Of a DNA stretch of 64,000 nucleotides, positions 26,979 through 35,423 are shown one piece after another (the stretch's first letter is position 1; every line of letters begins with the position of its first letter). The position numbers and the translations under genes are program-made. Under the pieces are notes generated by a model, which saw nothing but the letters and a program-made list of their open reading frames with translations, searched no databases and was not told the DNA's origin. Origin of the DNA: an uncultured Gammaproteobacteria bacterium (GTDB lineage Bacteria > Pseudomonadota > Gammaproteobacteria > DRJJ01); assembly GCA_947258795.1 (NCBI GenBank), contig CAMYJU010000001.1:124001-188000 (forward strand), read 5' to 3'.

Positions 26979-28120
26979 CAGAAATAATAATAGCCGCTGC
27001 GATACAATTCAAACATCAGGGCAAGTAATTCCGGTGGGTTGTCCGGGTCCCAAGGCAGGCTGTTTGTTTCACAGATTTCAGGCAGCCGCCCGGCTATTGT
27101 GTCAGCTATTTCGACGTGCTCTCCATGTACAAACAGATGCCAGCTGCCACTGATATTGGCATATAGCATACGGCAGGCCGGATTGCGGAGGAGCCCGCCA
27201 GACTGTCGCCAGGTATCCAGAAAGTCGTCGACTGTTTCGATGTTGCCAGGTTCCTGTAGTGCGAAATTCTCCTTTGGAGTACTCAGGCCGCGGCCCAACC
27301 AGATATCGATGGCGTTGTCGTCTTCCAGCAGGGCGTTCTTCAGACGCTGGCGTAAATCAGCCAGGTCCTGATCCGGTATGCGCGATGCATGATCTGCCGG
27401 CTGACGATCTGCATCGGTAAAGCGGCTGCCGTCGCTGTGACAGTCCAGTAACCAGTCGGTATAACTGCCCAACAGTTCATAGTCTGATGGCGCCCGGAAT
27501 CCGACCGAACAGGTCATGCAGGGCTCCAGTGCCACGCCGTAGTGGGCGACACCCGGTGGCAGGTAGAGTACGTCCCCGGGTTCAACCACCCATTCCTGTT
27601 CGGCATGGAAGTGTTTCAGTATCTGCAGGTCACAATCCGTCAGCAGGTCCGGATAAAACCGGCAGGCGATCTGCCAGCGTCTTCGTCCCATGGTCTGGAT
27701 CAAGAAGACATCATAGGCATCGGTGTGTGGTCCGACATTGCCATTCGGTGCCGCGTAGGAGATCATCAGATCATCAATACGCCAGTCCGGAATAAACCGG
27801 AACGGGTCGACCAGGCGGCGTAGTTCGGGTATATGCTTTTCGACATCCTGAACCAGCAGGGTGTAGTCGGTGTCCGGTAGCGAGGTAAAATCCTGTTCAC
27901 TGAAGGGTCCGTGGCGGACATGCCAGCCGGGAGTGGCCTGGTCTGTACTTACCAGCCGGGATTCGACAACATCCTCACAGGCCAGTCCGGCCAGTTCCTC
28001 CGGGGAAATCATGTCTGGCAGCTCCGGCAAGGCCTGGCGCAACAAGACCGGTGCCTGCTGCCAGTATTCCCGCAGAAATTGGTCTATGGTTAAATGACCG
28101 ATATAATTTAATCTAGACAT
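26975..28120 (-). CDS. roxA: ribosomal protein uL16 arginine hydroxylase RoxA (YcfD)
   Basis: This 381-residue JmjC/cupin oxygenase matches YcfD: the N-terminal FLREYWQQAPVLLRQALP, the iron-binding HTD (VGPHTDAYDVFLIQ, about 133-146) with a distal His in GVAHYGVALEP, and a C-terminal winged-helix part. YcfD hydroxylates an arginine of ribosomal protein uL16 using 2-oxoglutarate, iron and oxygen. It is the first gene of the run roxA-GNAT-PLD-like-secretin-N-like-mfd. The 81-base gap to the divergent DUF4197 gene must hold both promoters. Confidence 0.93.
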   Translation of the reverse strand: MSRLNYIGHLTIDQFLREYWQQAPVLLRQALPELPDMISPEELAGLACEDVVESRLVSTDQATPGWHVRHGPFSEQDFTSLPDTDYTLLVQDVEKHIPELRRLVDPFRFIPDWRIDDLMISYAAPNGNVGPHTDAYDVFLIQTMGRRRWQIACRFYPDLLTDCDLQILKHFHAEQEWVVEPGDVLYLPPGVAHYGVALEPCMTCSVGFRAPSDYELLGSYTDWLLDCHSDGSRFTDADRQPADHASRIPDQDLADLRQRLKNALLEDDNAIDIWLGRGLSTPKENFALQEPGNIETVDDFLDTWRQSGGLLRNPACRMLYANISGSWHLFVHGEHVEIADTIAGRLPEICETNSLPWDPDNPPELLALMFELYRSGYYYFC

Positions 28121-28201
28121 AAACGAACAGTTTTGTGTGTCTGACTATTTTGATACCAGCAGGCCGGAATCGCAAAAGTCCGGACAAGCAAGGAGAATAA
28201 G

Positions 28202-28972
28202 ATGAATTTTACCAGATTATCAGTTGTATTGGTTTTGATGAGTCTCGTTACCGTACCCATCTCCACCCAGGCAGGCTGGCAGGACTTACTGAACGACTTT
28301 CTGGGTGATGATAAGTCGTCTGAAACCACTCAATCAGGCACAACGACCACTTCGGCACCTTCTGATTCCGATATGACCAGGGCAGTGCTGGATGCCCTCT
28401 CAGTAGGCATAAAAAAGGCTATCAAACTGCTCGGACAGCAGGGTGGCTATCTGAACGATGCCCAGGTCAAAATCCCGCTACCCGAGCAATTGCAGTACGT
28501 CGAATCCCTGTTGCGCAAAGTCGGGCAGGATAAATATGCCGACCAGTTTGTCGAACGCATGAATGTAGCGGCGGAACAGTCGGTCACCAAAACGACGGAT
28601 ATCTTTCTCGACACCATCAAGAAAATGAGTGTCAAGGATGCGAAATCTATCGTCACCGGGCCTGACGATGCCGCGACCAGCTATTTCAAGGACAAGACCA
28701 CTGGTCAGCTACGTGAAGTGATCAGGCCTATCGTCAGCAAAACTATGGATGAATACGGTGTGGCTTCCGCTTACAAGAAGCTGATCAGCAAGTCCAAGTA
28801 TGTCGGCCAGTTCCTGAGCGAAGACGCGGTCGACCTGGATGGTTATGTGACCAACAAGACCCTGGACGGCCTGTTCCTGAAGCTGGCGGAAGAGGAAAAA
28901 CTGATACGCAAGGACCCGATAGCGCGTACCACGGACATCATGCAGTCGGTGTTTGGTTACTTTGCGAAGTAG
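28202..28972 (+). CDS. DUF4197 exported protein
   Basis: This 256-residue protein has a signal peptide ending STQAGWQ (about residue 23) and a Ser/Thr-rich linker (about 40-58). The DUF4197 domain is all-helical (about 60-255), with ALSVGIKKAIKLLGQQGGYLND, VQIPLPEQLQ-like and YGVASAYKKLISK segments. Function is unknown in all members; it is common in gammaproteobacteria and Bacteroidetes. AAGGAG at 28190-28195 precedes the ATG. It faces away from roxA. Confidence 0.85.
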   Translation: MNFTRLSVVLVLMSLVTVPISTQAGWQDLLNDFLGDDKSSETTQSGTTTTSAPSDSDMTRAVLDALSVGIKKAIKLLGQQGGYLNDAQVKIPLPEQLQYVESLLRKVGQDKYADQFVERMNVAAEQSVTKTTDIFLDTIKKMSVKDAKSIVTGPDDAATSYFKDKTTGQLREVIRPIVSKTMDEYGVASAYKKLISKSKYVGQFLSEDAVDLDGYVTNKTLDGLFLKLAEEEKLIRKDPIARTTDIMQSVFGYFAK

Positions 28973-29260
28973 CTGGTGTGCTTGTTACGATAACCTGATT
29001 TTATGAAAGTCGTCGATTGCATTGAAGAACCTGTGGTGAAGTGCAAAGCACTTCGTGGGGCAGGCTCTCAAGAAACACTCACTTACCTGAGAGAAATGGC
29101 CGTATCCGAGGGTCCCGTCCAGTTCCCCCAGAGGCGGGTGCTGCCAGTTAGCATGCAAGCGGGCCTGTTAAACTGACGCCTAGAAGTCAATGATTCTAAT
29201 CCCGTTGCTGCTTACGTAGCCGCAGCACGGATTCGCCATGCCCCTCAGTACGTTAAAGCA
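28973..29260. other. intergenic region with several hairpins, possible RNA element
   Basis: This 288-base stretch has no long ORF but is GC-rich and full of complementary segments. GAAGTGC/GCACTTC (29039-29045 and 29049-29055) encloses a three-base loop. TCTCA/TGAGA (29066-29070 and 29088-29092) is a second pair. CCGTTGCTGC with GCAGCACGG (about 29201-29230) forms a bulged stem. This looks unlike the AT-rich spacers elsewhere in the window. It could be a small RNA or a remnant of a structured mobile element such as part of a group II intron; no reverse-transcriptase gene is present. Confidence 0.3.
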
Positions 29261-29584
29261 TTAGAATAAAGTCTTGATCTTGCCAAGCATGCCACCTACG
29301 CCACTACCACCAAGCTGACCAAGAATGGAGGGCAAAATGAATTTCATCCCCTGGTCGACAAGATTGCTGTCGATACCGAGCTTCGAGGCGATGGCAGAAA
29401 GGTCGATATTGCCAAGGATTGAATCGGCATCAGCATTATCACCGCTTTCCTTGAATGCCGAAACGATACTGCTGCCTGCTTCAGGCAGGAAATTCTCTGC
29501 CTGTTCCTGACTGAAACCCTGGCCAACCAGACCTGATACCAGCTCTCCTGCCTTGTCACCAATAATTGACTGTAAAATATCCAT
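29261..29584 (-). CDS. small DUF937/DUF2780-like protein
   Basis: The product has 107 residues from ATG 29584, chosen because AGGAGAGC lies just upstream; the open frame reaches 29701 without a second ribosome-binding site. The sequence MDILQSIIGDKAGELVSGLVGQGFSQEQAENFLPEAGSSI is helical with no signal. A glycine-rich end (ILGQLGGSGVGGMLGKIKTLF) follows. It resembles the small helical DUF937/DUF2780 group of unknown function, but I am not sure which. It stands alone. Confidence 0.55.
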   Translation of the reverse strand: MDILQSIIGDKAGELVSGLVGQGFSQEQAENFLPEAGSSIVSAFKESGDNADADSILGNIDLSAIASKLGIDSNLVDQGMKFILPSILGQLGGSGVGGMLGKIKTLF

Positions 29585-30033
29585 GCTTCGCTCTCCTGTT
29601 GGTCTCTGAAGCCCGTCATGGTCAGCCGGGCTGCTGTTGATCTGAGGTGTATTGTATGCCTGCTGCGCTTGGAAACAATGCACTTTACAAACATTTAACA
29701 AAGATTTTATAGCTTTTTAATATTTGTTATATGTTGAGTAGTCATTGCGTATGGCTGAAATACATAATTTACAATAACAACCCCGCTTCAGTGTATGCCA
29801 TGGACACCCGTTCCAAGTGTGATGAATATATTCGCTATGGCGATAGGGTGAATATACGGAGTGAGTATAAACCCAAACAGTATTTATGTAATGACAGCAA
29901 TCGCAGCACTAATTTTCTAACTACAAAAAAAAGCCAAGTGTACCTGGAAAATCCTGAAGCCTTGAAGCCGGAATTGCTCTAGCCTGAGAAAAAACCGTAA
30001 TAACAAGTTCAGATAACAAGCCGAACAGCAAAA
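29585..30033. other. intergenic region with a doubtful ORF
   Basis: An 83-codon plus-strand frame (29731-29982) is present, but it lacks a ribosome-binding site, has no recognisable motif, and its composition is like that of the surrounding spacer. I do not call it a gene. No promoter or terminator is evident; the region lies upstream of the small DUF937-like gene and must hold its promoter. Confidence 0.4.
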
Positions 30034-30441
30034 TCAAGCAGCTGTAAAACCGCAGGTTTTATGATGGCCGTCGCAAAAGGGTTTGTTGTCTGAATGACCG
30101 CAACGGCACAATGCGGCCTTATTGCGAGTGGTCTGAAAACTATCTTCCTCGTTCTGTATCGACATGGGTCCGCTGGCGATTAACATCGCGTTTTCGCGTA
30201 TCGTAATACACAGCGGGTCATTACCACTGGCCGGCTCGGACTTGTCGTCCTGTATGTGTGCCGCGTCGGTAAACCCGTGTTCCTTGTGTGCACCATCGCA
30301 GAAGGGCTTGTTGGCTGAATGGCCGCAGCGGCACAGATAGACCTCGTCATCTTCGGTGATGGTATTGCCGTCCTTGTCTTCCACCCGGATCTTGCCCAGG
30401 GCAACCAGTGGACCATTGGCTTTGATAATGATTTTATTCAT
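30034..30441 (-). CDS. CDGSH iron-sulfur protein with two motifs
   Basis: The product has 135 residues from ATG 30441 (AAGGAT upstream); the open frame continues to 30792 but that part overlaps the next gene. It has two copies of the CDGSH signature: CRCGHSANKPFCDGAH (about 48-63) and CRCGHSDNKPFCDGHH (about 112-127). Each binds a 2Fe-2S cluster with three Cys and one His. Between them lies a divalent-anion-like ITIRENAMLIASGP segment. Double-CDGSH proteins are thought to be redox or cluster-transfer proteins. The gene lies downstream of a hypothetical ORF with a 31-base gap. Confidence 0.88.
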   Translation of the reverse strand: MNKIIIKANGPLVALGKIRVEDKDGNTITEDDEVYLCRCGHSANKPFCDGAHKEHGFTDAAHIQDDKSEPASGNDPLCITIRENAMLIASGPMSIQNEEDSFQTTRNKAALCRCGHSDNKPFCDGHHKTCGFTAA

Positions 30442-30472
30442 CTCATGATATCCTTTTACATGGTGTGGTATC

Positions 30473-30847
30473 CTAGTGGATAAACTGTACCGGGACCTGG
30501 CTACCATGTTCCTCGTCAAACACCAGGTTGATACTGATCTCGTCACCTTGTTCTTCGATCTTGACTTGTTTGAGTTCGGGCAAACGATTGGCCAGCCAGG
30601 TGCACATGGCAGCGGCCATGGCCTCCTGATCATTCTTGATCGCGTGAGCCAGATTGGCCGCGACGAATTGTGCACGCTGGTTGAGGTCAGGGTTGTCGAT
30701 GGTCGTGTCACCCACCAGGATGCCTTCCTGTTCCATTTTCTCGTCCATTTTATCGAGATGCAGGGCCTGGTGGTCCGGCAGTGGCCGGTCACGGTAATAC
30801 TCCAGTTGTGTAATCCTGTTCAACAGGACGGTCATTTTGTTGCTCAT
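30473..30847 (-). CDS. conserved hypothetical protein upstream of the CDGSH gene
   Basis: The 124-residue acidic, soluble protein has no signal or membrane segment. It starts with a helical NRITQLEYYRDRPLPDH, has a middle helix AQFVAANLAHAIKNDQEAMAAAMCTWLANRLPEL and ends with beta-forming VKIEEQGDEISINLVFDEEH. I do not recognise a named family. The same strand and 31-base spacing suggest an operon with the CDGSH protein. Confidence 0.6.
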   Translation of the reverse strand: MSNKMTVLLNRITQLEYYRDRPLPDHQALHLDKMDEKMEQEGILVGDTTIDNPDLNQRAQFVAANLAHAIKNDQEAMAAAMCTWLANRLPELKQVKIEEQGDEISINLVFDEEHGSQVPVQFIH

Positions 30848-31077
30848 GTCAATTCCGGGTCAAATCGCTGGTAATATCAAACAATGGATAGTGTGGCCGC
30901 CTATTTTACCCGGTTTGCGGCACGATAAGAAATTTATAATTCAATGAAAAACAACTAGTTGTCTGATTTTATTACTGGGCGGGCAAGCGTGGATATCATA
31001 TTGCAATGGATACTGAACTCTTTCAGCTCGTCAGACTCATAGTGATGGTATACCTCATTATACTAAGGAAATAATCA

Positions 31078-31734
31078 ATGAGCTGTTGTTGTCCTCATTC
31101 CAGGTCCGCCGGGAGACTGTTTTCGTTTTTTGCACGCCGTTATCGTAGACGCTTCGAACGCAGGGGATTCGAGCCTTCGCAAAGACTGTTGCTGCAGGGT
31201 CTGGAGCAGGCCGGGTACCAGGGTGCCAGTCTGCTCGAGATTGGTAGTGGGGTCGGACATTTGCACCAGACCCTGCTTGAACAGGGGGCGTCACAGGCCA
31301 TTGGTATCGACCTGGCGCCGAGAATGATAGAAGAGGCCGAGAGGTGGGCGAGCGATCGGGGTCTGGCTGAGCGGACCCGCTACATCGAAGGGGATTTCAT
31401 GACCATGGACCTTTCGGTTGATCAGGTTGATGTGACCCTGCTGGACAAGGTCATTTGTTGCTACCCGGATGTCGACGGTATGGTCCACGAGACGCTGGCC
31501 AAGACACGCAAGGTTTACGCGCTGATCTATCCGCGCGACCGCTGGTATACCCGGGCGGGGGTCAGGATGGGCAGCTTGATGATGAGGCTGATTGGTTCGG
31601 AATTCAGGCCATACGTGCACGACCCGGTACAGGTGGATGGCTGGATCAAGGAGGCCGGCTTTCGGCGTATCTATGCGGCCAATACCTTTATCTGGCAGGC
31701 CCATGTCTATGTAAAGGATGAAACAGAGACATGA
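31078..31734 (+). CDS. class I SAM-dependent methyltransferase
   Basis: This 218-residue product has motif I LLEIGSGVGHLHQTL (about 53-67), motif II IGIDLAPRMIEEAE and a motif IV-like VDVTLLDKVICCYPD. The short N-terminus has CCCPH (residues 3-7), which could bind a metal. The core resembles the Mg-protoporphyrin methyltransferase group of class I enzymes, but without bacteriochlorophyll genes the substrate cannot be named. AAGGAA precedes the ATG. Its last four bases overlap the start of the rof-like gene, so the three genes 31078-32491 form one operon. Confidence 0.8.
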   Translation: MSCCCPHSRSAGRLFSFFARRYRRRFERRGFEPSQRLLLQGLEQAGYQGASLLEIGSGVGHLHQTLLEQGASQAIGIDLAPRMIEEAERWASDRGLAERTRYIEGDFMTMDLSVDQVDVTLLDKVICCYPDVDGMVHETLAKTRKVYALIYPRDRWYTRAGVRMGSLMMRLIGSEFRPYVHDPVQVDGWIKEAGFRRIYAANTFIWQAHVYVKDETET

Positions 31735-31976
31735 GCAGGCATTCAGGTCATGATTACACGCCGATCTCTTGCGCAGTGCACAGCGAATACGAGTTGGCCA
31801 TTCTGCATAAACAGCAACTGCACCTGACATGGCTGGATGCTGATAACCAGCAGCAAACGGCATATGTAATACCGGTGGACATCAGAACGCGCGAACACCA
31901 GGAATTTCTGGTTGCTGATCTGCCAGACAAGACCAGGCTGGAAATTCGTCTGGACAGAATCAGCGCAAAAACGTAA
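31731..31976 (+). CDS. rof: Rof-family Rho-binding antiterminator
   Basis: The 81-residue product has the family core DYTPISCAVHSEYELAILHKQQLHLTW and RTREHQEFLVADL. In Escherichia coli Rof (YaeO) binds Rho and blocks transcription termination. Residues of the Rho-binding surface cannot be judged by eye. It overlaps the methyltransferase by four bases and the DsrE-like gene by one (TAATG). Confidence 0.8.
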   Translation: MSRHSGHDYTPISCAVHSEYELAILHKQQLHLTWLDADNQQQTAYVIPVDIRTREHQEFLVADLPDKTRLEIRLDRISAKT

Positions 31977-32491
31977 TGAACTTTATGATGAGCATGGTAA
32001 TGAAAAACACGATTATATATTCCATAACTGTTTTGCTGTTTGGTCTTTTGGGTGTTTCCAACACCGTTGCCGGTTACAAGCAAACAGTCGAGCAGATATT
32101 GGCGGGTAACGAGGCGCCAGTCGGCATCGTTATCGAGGTTGTCAGTGGCGATGAAAACTTTCTGAACCAGGCATTACCGGAAGTTTCACGTCTGTCGAAG
32201 CAACTGCGTACACGTTTTCCGGGGCTGGATGTGGTACTGGTATCGCATGGGCTTGAGATGTTTGCACTGACAACAAGCAGCCTTGAACAAAAACCGAAGA
32301 CGAAAAAACAGATCAAGTCGCTGCTGGCCGATGATATGACGGTACACGTTTGCGGTACCTTTGCTTCCTGGCAGGGGGTAGAGGAGTCAGAGTTTCCGGA
32401 CAGTATTAATGTATCACCGGCCGCTCCGGCACAAATCAATGACTATGTCAGTCTCGGCTATACGCAGATCAAGATATCCCGTATCAAATAG
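31976..32491 (+). CDS. exported DsrE-family protein
   Basis: The 171-residue product has an N-terminal signal (IIYSITVLLFGLLGVSNTVAGY). The DsrE/F-like domain follows, seen in IVIEVVSGDENFLNQALPEVSRLSKQL, LDVVLVSHGLEMFAL and TVHVCGTFASWQG. One cysteine (VHVCGTF) sits where active DsrE and TusD proteins carry the sulfur-binding Cys. Exported DsrE-like proteins are found in sulfur oxidisers and elsewhere. The start overlaps the rof stop by one base. It is probably a periplasmic sulfur-binding protein; the precise role is inference. Confidence 0.75.
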   Translation: MNFMMSMVMKNTIIYSITVLLFGLLGVSNTVAGYKQTVEQILAGNEAPVGIVIEVVSGDENFLNQALPEVSRLSKQLRTRFPGLDVVLVSHGLEMFALTTSSLEQKPKTKKQIKSLLADDMTVHVCGTFASWQGVEESEFPDSINVSPAAPAQINDYVSLGYTQIKISRIK

Positions 32492-32500
32492 GACTCGGGA

Positions 32501-33265
32501 TCAGTTGCGATGCACGATGATCCAGTCGACCGCAGCGACAAAGTCTTTGACCACAGGGATGTCATCAGTTACCAGCCGGTTGCGGTCACCCTCGCGGTAT
32601 TTACCGGTCTGTACCAGTATCCCGGTCAGGCCCGCTTGAACTGCGCCGTTGACATCGGTATCGACATCGTCGCCGACCATCACCACGGCTTCCGGTGAGC
32701 AATGAATTGCCTCGACGGCTGCAGCATAAAATTCAGCAGCCGGCTTGCCGGTAATCACCGCCTCGACGCCGGTAGCGTATTCCAGCGCGCTGACAAAGGT
32801 GCCTGAGTCCAGGCTGAGTCCGTCCTGTTCCATGAAGTATCGGTTCTTACCCATCGCAATCAACGGTGCGCCATCAATCAGTATCCGGAACGCCTCGTTC
32901 AGATGCTCATAGCTAAAGTCGGAGGCTGCGTCACCGATCAATACCGCGTTTGGTCGGGTGTCGACCAGATCGACAAAGTCCGGTTTGAGTGCGGGGTGGA
33001 CCAGTAGGTAGGGATGCAGATCATGTGCTTTGAGCCAGGCATATGCCGCCATCGGTGCGGTAAATATATCCCGCTCCTCGACCGGAAACCGCATATCCTG
33101 CAACTGCTGCCAGATCTGATGACGTGGCTGGCGTGTGGTGTTGGTTACATACAGGACAGGCAGGCCTGTGGCCCGCAGGCGCTGTAGGGCCTCGGTCGAG
33201 CCTGCTATCGCTTCCTTGTCCTGGTAAAGCACACCACTTAAATCCAGGAGTACGCCGTTAATCAT
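32501..33265 (-). CDS. LHPP-like HAD-family phosphatase
   Basis: The product has 254 residues from ATG 33265 (MINGVLLDLSGVLYQ); the frame extends to 33313 but the extra part is not family-like. HAD motif I is LLDLSGVLY with the second Asp replaced by Ser, as in LHPP and its relatives. Motif II is VLYVTNTT, motif III includes ITGKPAAEF and motif IV is MVGDDVDTDVNGA. LHPP-type enzymes act on pyrophosphate or phosphohistidine/phospholysine; the bacterial substrate is not fixed. It converges with the DsrE-like gene and lies divergent from yajD. Confidence 0.85.
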   Translation of the reverse strand: MINGVLLDLSGVLYQDKEAIAGSTEALQRLRATGLPVLYVTNTTRQPRHQIWQQLQDMRFPVEERDIFTAPMAAYAWLKAHDLHPYLLVHPALKPDFVDLVDTRPNAVLIGDAASDFSYEHLNEAFRILIDGAPLIAMGKNRYFMEQDGLSLDSGTFVSALEYATGVEAVITGKPAAEFYAAAVEAIHCSPEAVVMVGDDVDTDVNGAVQAGLTGILVQTGKYREGDRNRLVTDDIPVVKDFVAAVDWIIVHRN

Positions 33266-33360
33266 AGGGAGTACCGGTTGCACCCAACATAAATATAGTA
33301 GTGCTAAAACCAATAATTTGGTATATGTTCAGGTAAGTTACGACTTATTCGGACCCGCGT

Positions 33361-33744
33361 ATGTCAGACAAAAGTAAAACGATAGACACGGACAAACTGG
33401 ACAAGGTGGTTGCCGATGCGATACGCAATCGCGATCAGCGTGAGGCCGGTTACCGGGAGCAGGCACTAAAGCTCTACCCATGGGTGTGTGGGCGTTGTGG
33501 ACGGGAGTTTAGCCGTGAGAACCTGCGTGAGCTGACCGTGCATCACCGTGATCATGATCATGACAATAATCCGGCGGACGGCAGTAACTGGGAGTTGTTA
33601 TGCCTGTACTGTCATGACAATGAACATCAGCGTCTGCTTGAGGGGGCGACAACAACCGGGCAGACCAGTTCAGGCGTGCAGCCGTCAACGGCTACCTACA
33701 ACCCGTTTGCCGGGTTGAAGAACATGCTGAAAGAGGATGATTGA
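33361..33744 (+). CDS. yajD: YajD-family HNH nuclease-like protein
   Basis: The 127-residue product has a zinc-binding CGRCGREF (about 43-50), the HNH core LTVHHRDHDHDNNPADGSNWELL (about 58-80) and CLYCHDNEHQ after it, with two CxxC pairs. This is the gammaproteobacterial YajD form. A nuclease function is expected from the fold but not shown. The C-terminal part (VQPSTATYNPFAGLKNML) is conserved in the family. Confidence 0.85.
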   Translation: MSDKSKTIDTDKLDKVVADAIRNRDQREAGYREQALKLYPWVCGRCGREFSRENLRELTVHHRDHDHDNNPADGSNWELLCLYCHDNEHQRLLEGATTTGQTSSGVQPSTATYNPFAGLKNMLKEDD

Positions 33745-33784
33745 TCCGTGCCGGTTTGCCTGGTGACTGGCGGCCGTTTGCGCG

Positions 33785-34492
33785 TCAGATCAACGCGTCC
33801 TGCAAGCCCCTGAGGCGTGCGGTCATGCGATCCACTTCGCTCTGTACAAAAGGCATCAGGCCGCCGAGCACCATGTATTTATCGCCATGCCCGACCTGCT
33901 CACCGCGCTCGGTCAGGTCGAATTCCAGATGGGTCGAGCCTTTCTTGCCTTCAGCTGTCAGTGTGGTCTGGCTGGATTCCAGGGCGGGCTCGTGCAGATC
34001 CAGACGATCGAGCGACAGGGTCATGCTTTTATAGATTGCAATCGGGCGATCCGGATTCAGCATCACGTTTTTCTCGGCCAGCAATGGCACCATGATGTCC
34101 GGATAGGTGTGACCGGAAAATTCGACATACTGGCAAATGAGCCTGCGGATCAGGTCCTCATCGGTACTGACATCACCTTCGCGGTGAATTTTCAGGTATT
34201 CCTTGCCGTTTTCATCCTGAATCGCAGAGTCGTTTTCGCCACTATGCACGATCTTTAGCGGCACACCGTCGCTGACCATACCGGCAAAATCGAAGTGCAT
34301 ACGCTGGCTGATCCCGCCCTTGATGAGTACCACCGAAAACAGCAGATCTCCAGGCACACAGAAACGTGAGGCGTCGACATTGTGCAAGGGATTGTGGTCG
34401 CCAGCGACTTTCTTCGCAAAATCACTGGCCTGCTGACGGGTAAAGGAAAAGCTGTTGCCAGCATCGGTAAAATACTTCTGTAGGAAGGTCAT
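33785..34492 (-). CDS. DUF3581 protein
   Basis: This 235-residue cytosolic protein matches DUF3581 through FSFTRQQASDFAKKVAGDHNPLHNVDASRFCVPGDLLFS. The stretch DHNPLH is the hot-dog-fold dehydratase/thioesterase-like motif of MaoC-type domains. The family is nearly limited to gammaproteobacteria and has no known function. It lies 40 bases after the convergent yajD gene. Confidence 0.85.
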   Translation of the reverse strand: MTFLQKYFTDAGNSFSFTRQQASDFAKKVAGDHNPLHNVDASRFCVPGDLLFSVVLIKGGISQRMHFDFAGMVSDGVPLKIVHSGENDSAIQDENGKEYLKIHREGDVSTDEDLIRRLICQYVEFSGHTYPDIMVPLLAEKNVMLNPDRPIAIYKSMTLSLDRLDLHEPALESSQTTLTAEGKKGSTHLEFDLTERGEQVGHGDKYMVLGGLMPFVQSEVDRMTARLRGLQDALI

Positions 34493-34558
34493 GGTGTACT
34501 AATAGTCTGGTTAAAACAGTCGCGTATAGTACCACACCGTGACCCAATATTAACGCAT

Positions 34559-35320
34559 TTAGTTTGCTAAACCCCTGAGTTCTGAGGGTATATAGCCGCC
34601 GACGGCCTGTATCGGGGTTGGGTCACCCGGTTTACTGAGCCAGGCAACCAGTGCCAGCTTGTCATCGTCATCAGCCCGATAGGCAGGCCAGCCTGTTTTC
34701 CAGTTGCCGGTATTTGACGGGGTGTGCTTATGGGCCAGCACGACAAATTCGTGCCGGGACAGCCGACCGCGGTTTTCACCTGCACGGATTTTCGTACTTA
34801 TATCCATGCCCAGGATGGCAATATTCAGTTCCAGCCGGTCTGCTACATCCTGTACCGGTTCGAACGTGGCACTGATCTGGTTGCCAGCCAAAATGACCTC
34901 CAGTTTACCGACCGGGCTGGTTTTTTTATCCGGCTGCCTGCCGCGGAACAGCCCCGGACGCCAGTTCTGGCCGTTGACAAAAAAGGCCGGTGTAAACACC
35001 GTGCTGGCCCGGTGCAGGCGCGCATAGCGGCGCTGGCGGGCACTGTATTGTGATTTCGAGAAACGGTCTTTCCAGCCCAGGTAATCCCAGTAGTCGACGT
35101 GAAAGGCCATCGGGATGTAGGATTTCCATAAATCGGGATGGCGGGTGTAGTCGTTCAGATGTTCTTCGGCCGGTGGACAACTGCTACAACCCTCGGAGGT
35201 ATACAGCTCGATTACCACAGCCTGATTGACCGGGCTGCTGAACCGGATTTCGTCAGACAGGCAGAGCTGGCTGGTTGATATCAGGAAAATCAGCAGGATA
35301 GCCTGTTTTAGAGTGCTCAT
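34559..35320 (-). CDS. DUF1223 thioredoxin-fold exported protein
   Basis: The 253-residue product has a signal peptide (ILLIFLISTSQLCLSDE). The DUF1223 domain has VVIELYTSEGCSSCPPAEEHL with a CxxC redox pair (about residues 45-48), FHVDYWDYLGWKDRF and VFTPAFFVNGQNWR. The cis-Pro of the thioredoxin fold is likely in TPAFF. It is probably a periplasmic thiol-redox protein whose substrate is unknown. It lies 66 bases upstream of, and is oriented with, the DUF3581 gene. Confidence 0.87.
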   Translation of the reverse strand: MSTLKQAILLIFLISTSQLCLSDEIRFSSPVNQAVVIELYTSEGCSSCPPAEEHLNDYTRHPDLWKSYIPMAFHVDYWDYLGWKDRFSKSQYSARQRRYARLHRASTVFTPAFFVNGQNWRPGLFRGRQPDKKTSPVGKLEVILAGNQISATFEPVQDVADRLELNIAILGMDISTKIRAGENRGRLSRHEFVVLAHKHTPSNTGNWKTGWPAYRADDDDKLALVAWLSKPGDPTPIQAVGGYIPSELRGLAN

Positions 35321-35423
35321 TTTTCCATCCCGTGTAAAATCATTGAACTGAGTATACAGGCAGGTTCTGGGCTATTTTTCACAGAAGATTAACATCGGTA
35401 GCTGGATCTGGATGTTGTAAACT

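Noticed and set aside
28973-29260. Idea that the spacer is a 6S RNA gene
   Set aside because: A short GCAAGCGGGCC segment resembles 6S RNA, but the two long complementary halves and central bulge could not be found.
29731-29982. 83-codon plus-strand frame
   Set aside because: It has no ribosome-binding site and no recognisable domain; composition is spacer-like.
30442-30792. Long N-terminal extension of the CDGSH frame
   Set aside because: It is the shadow of the upstream hypothetical gene, with a Trp/Arg-rich sequence unlike any domain; the CDGSH protein starts at 30441.
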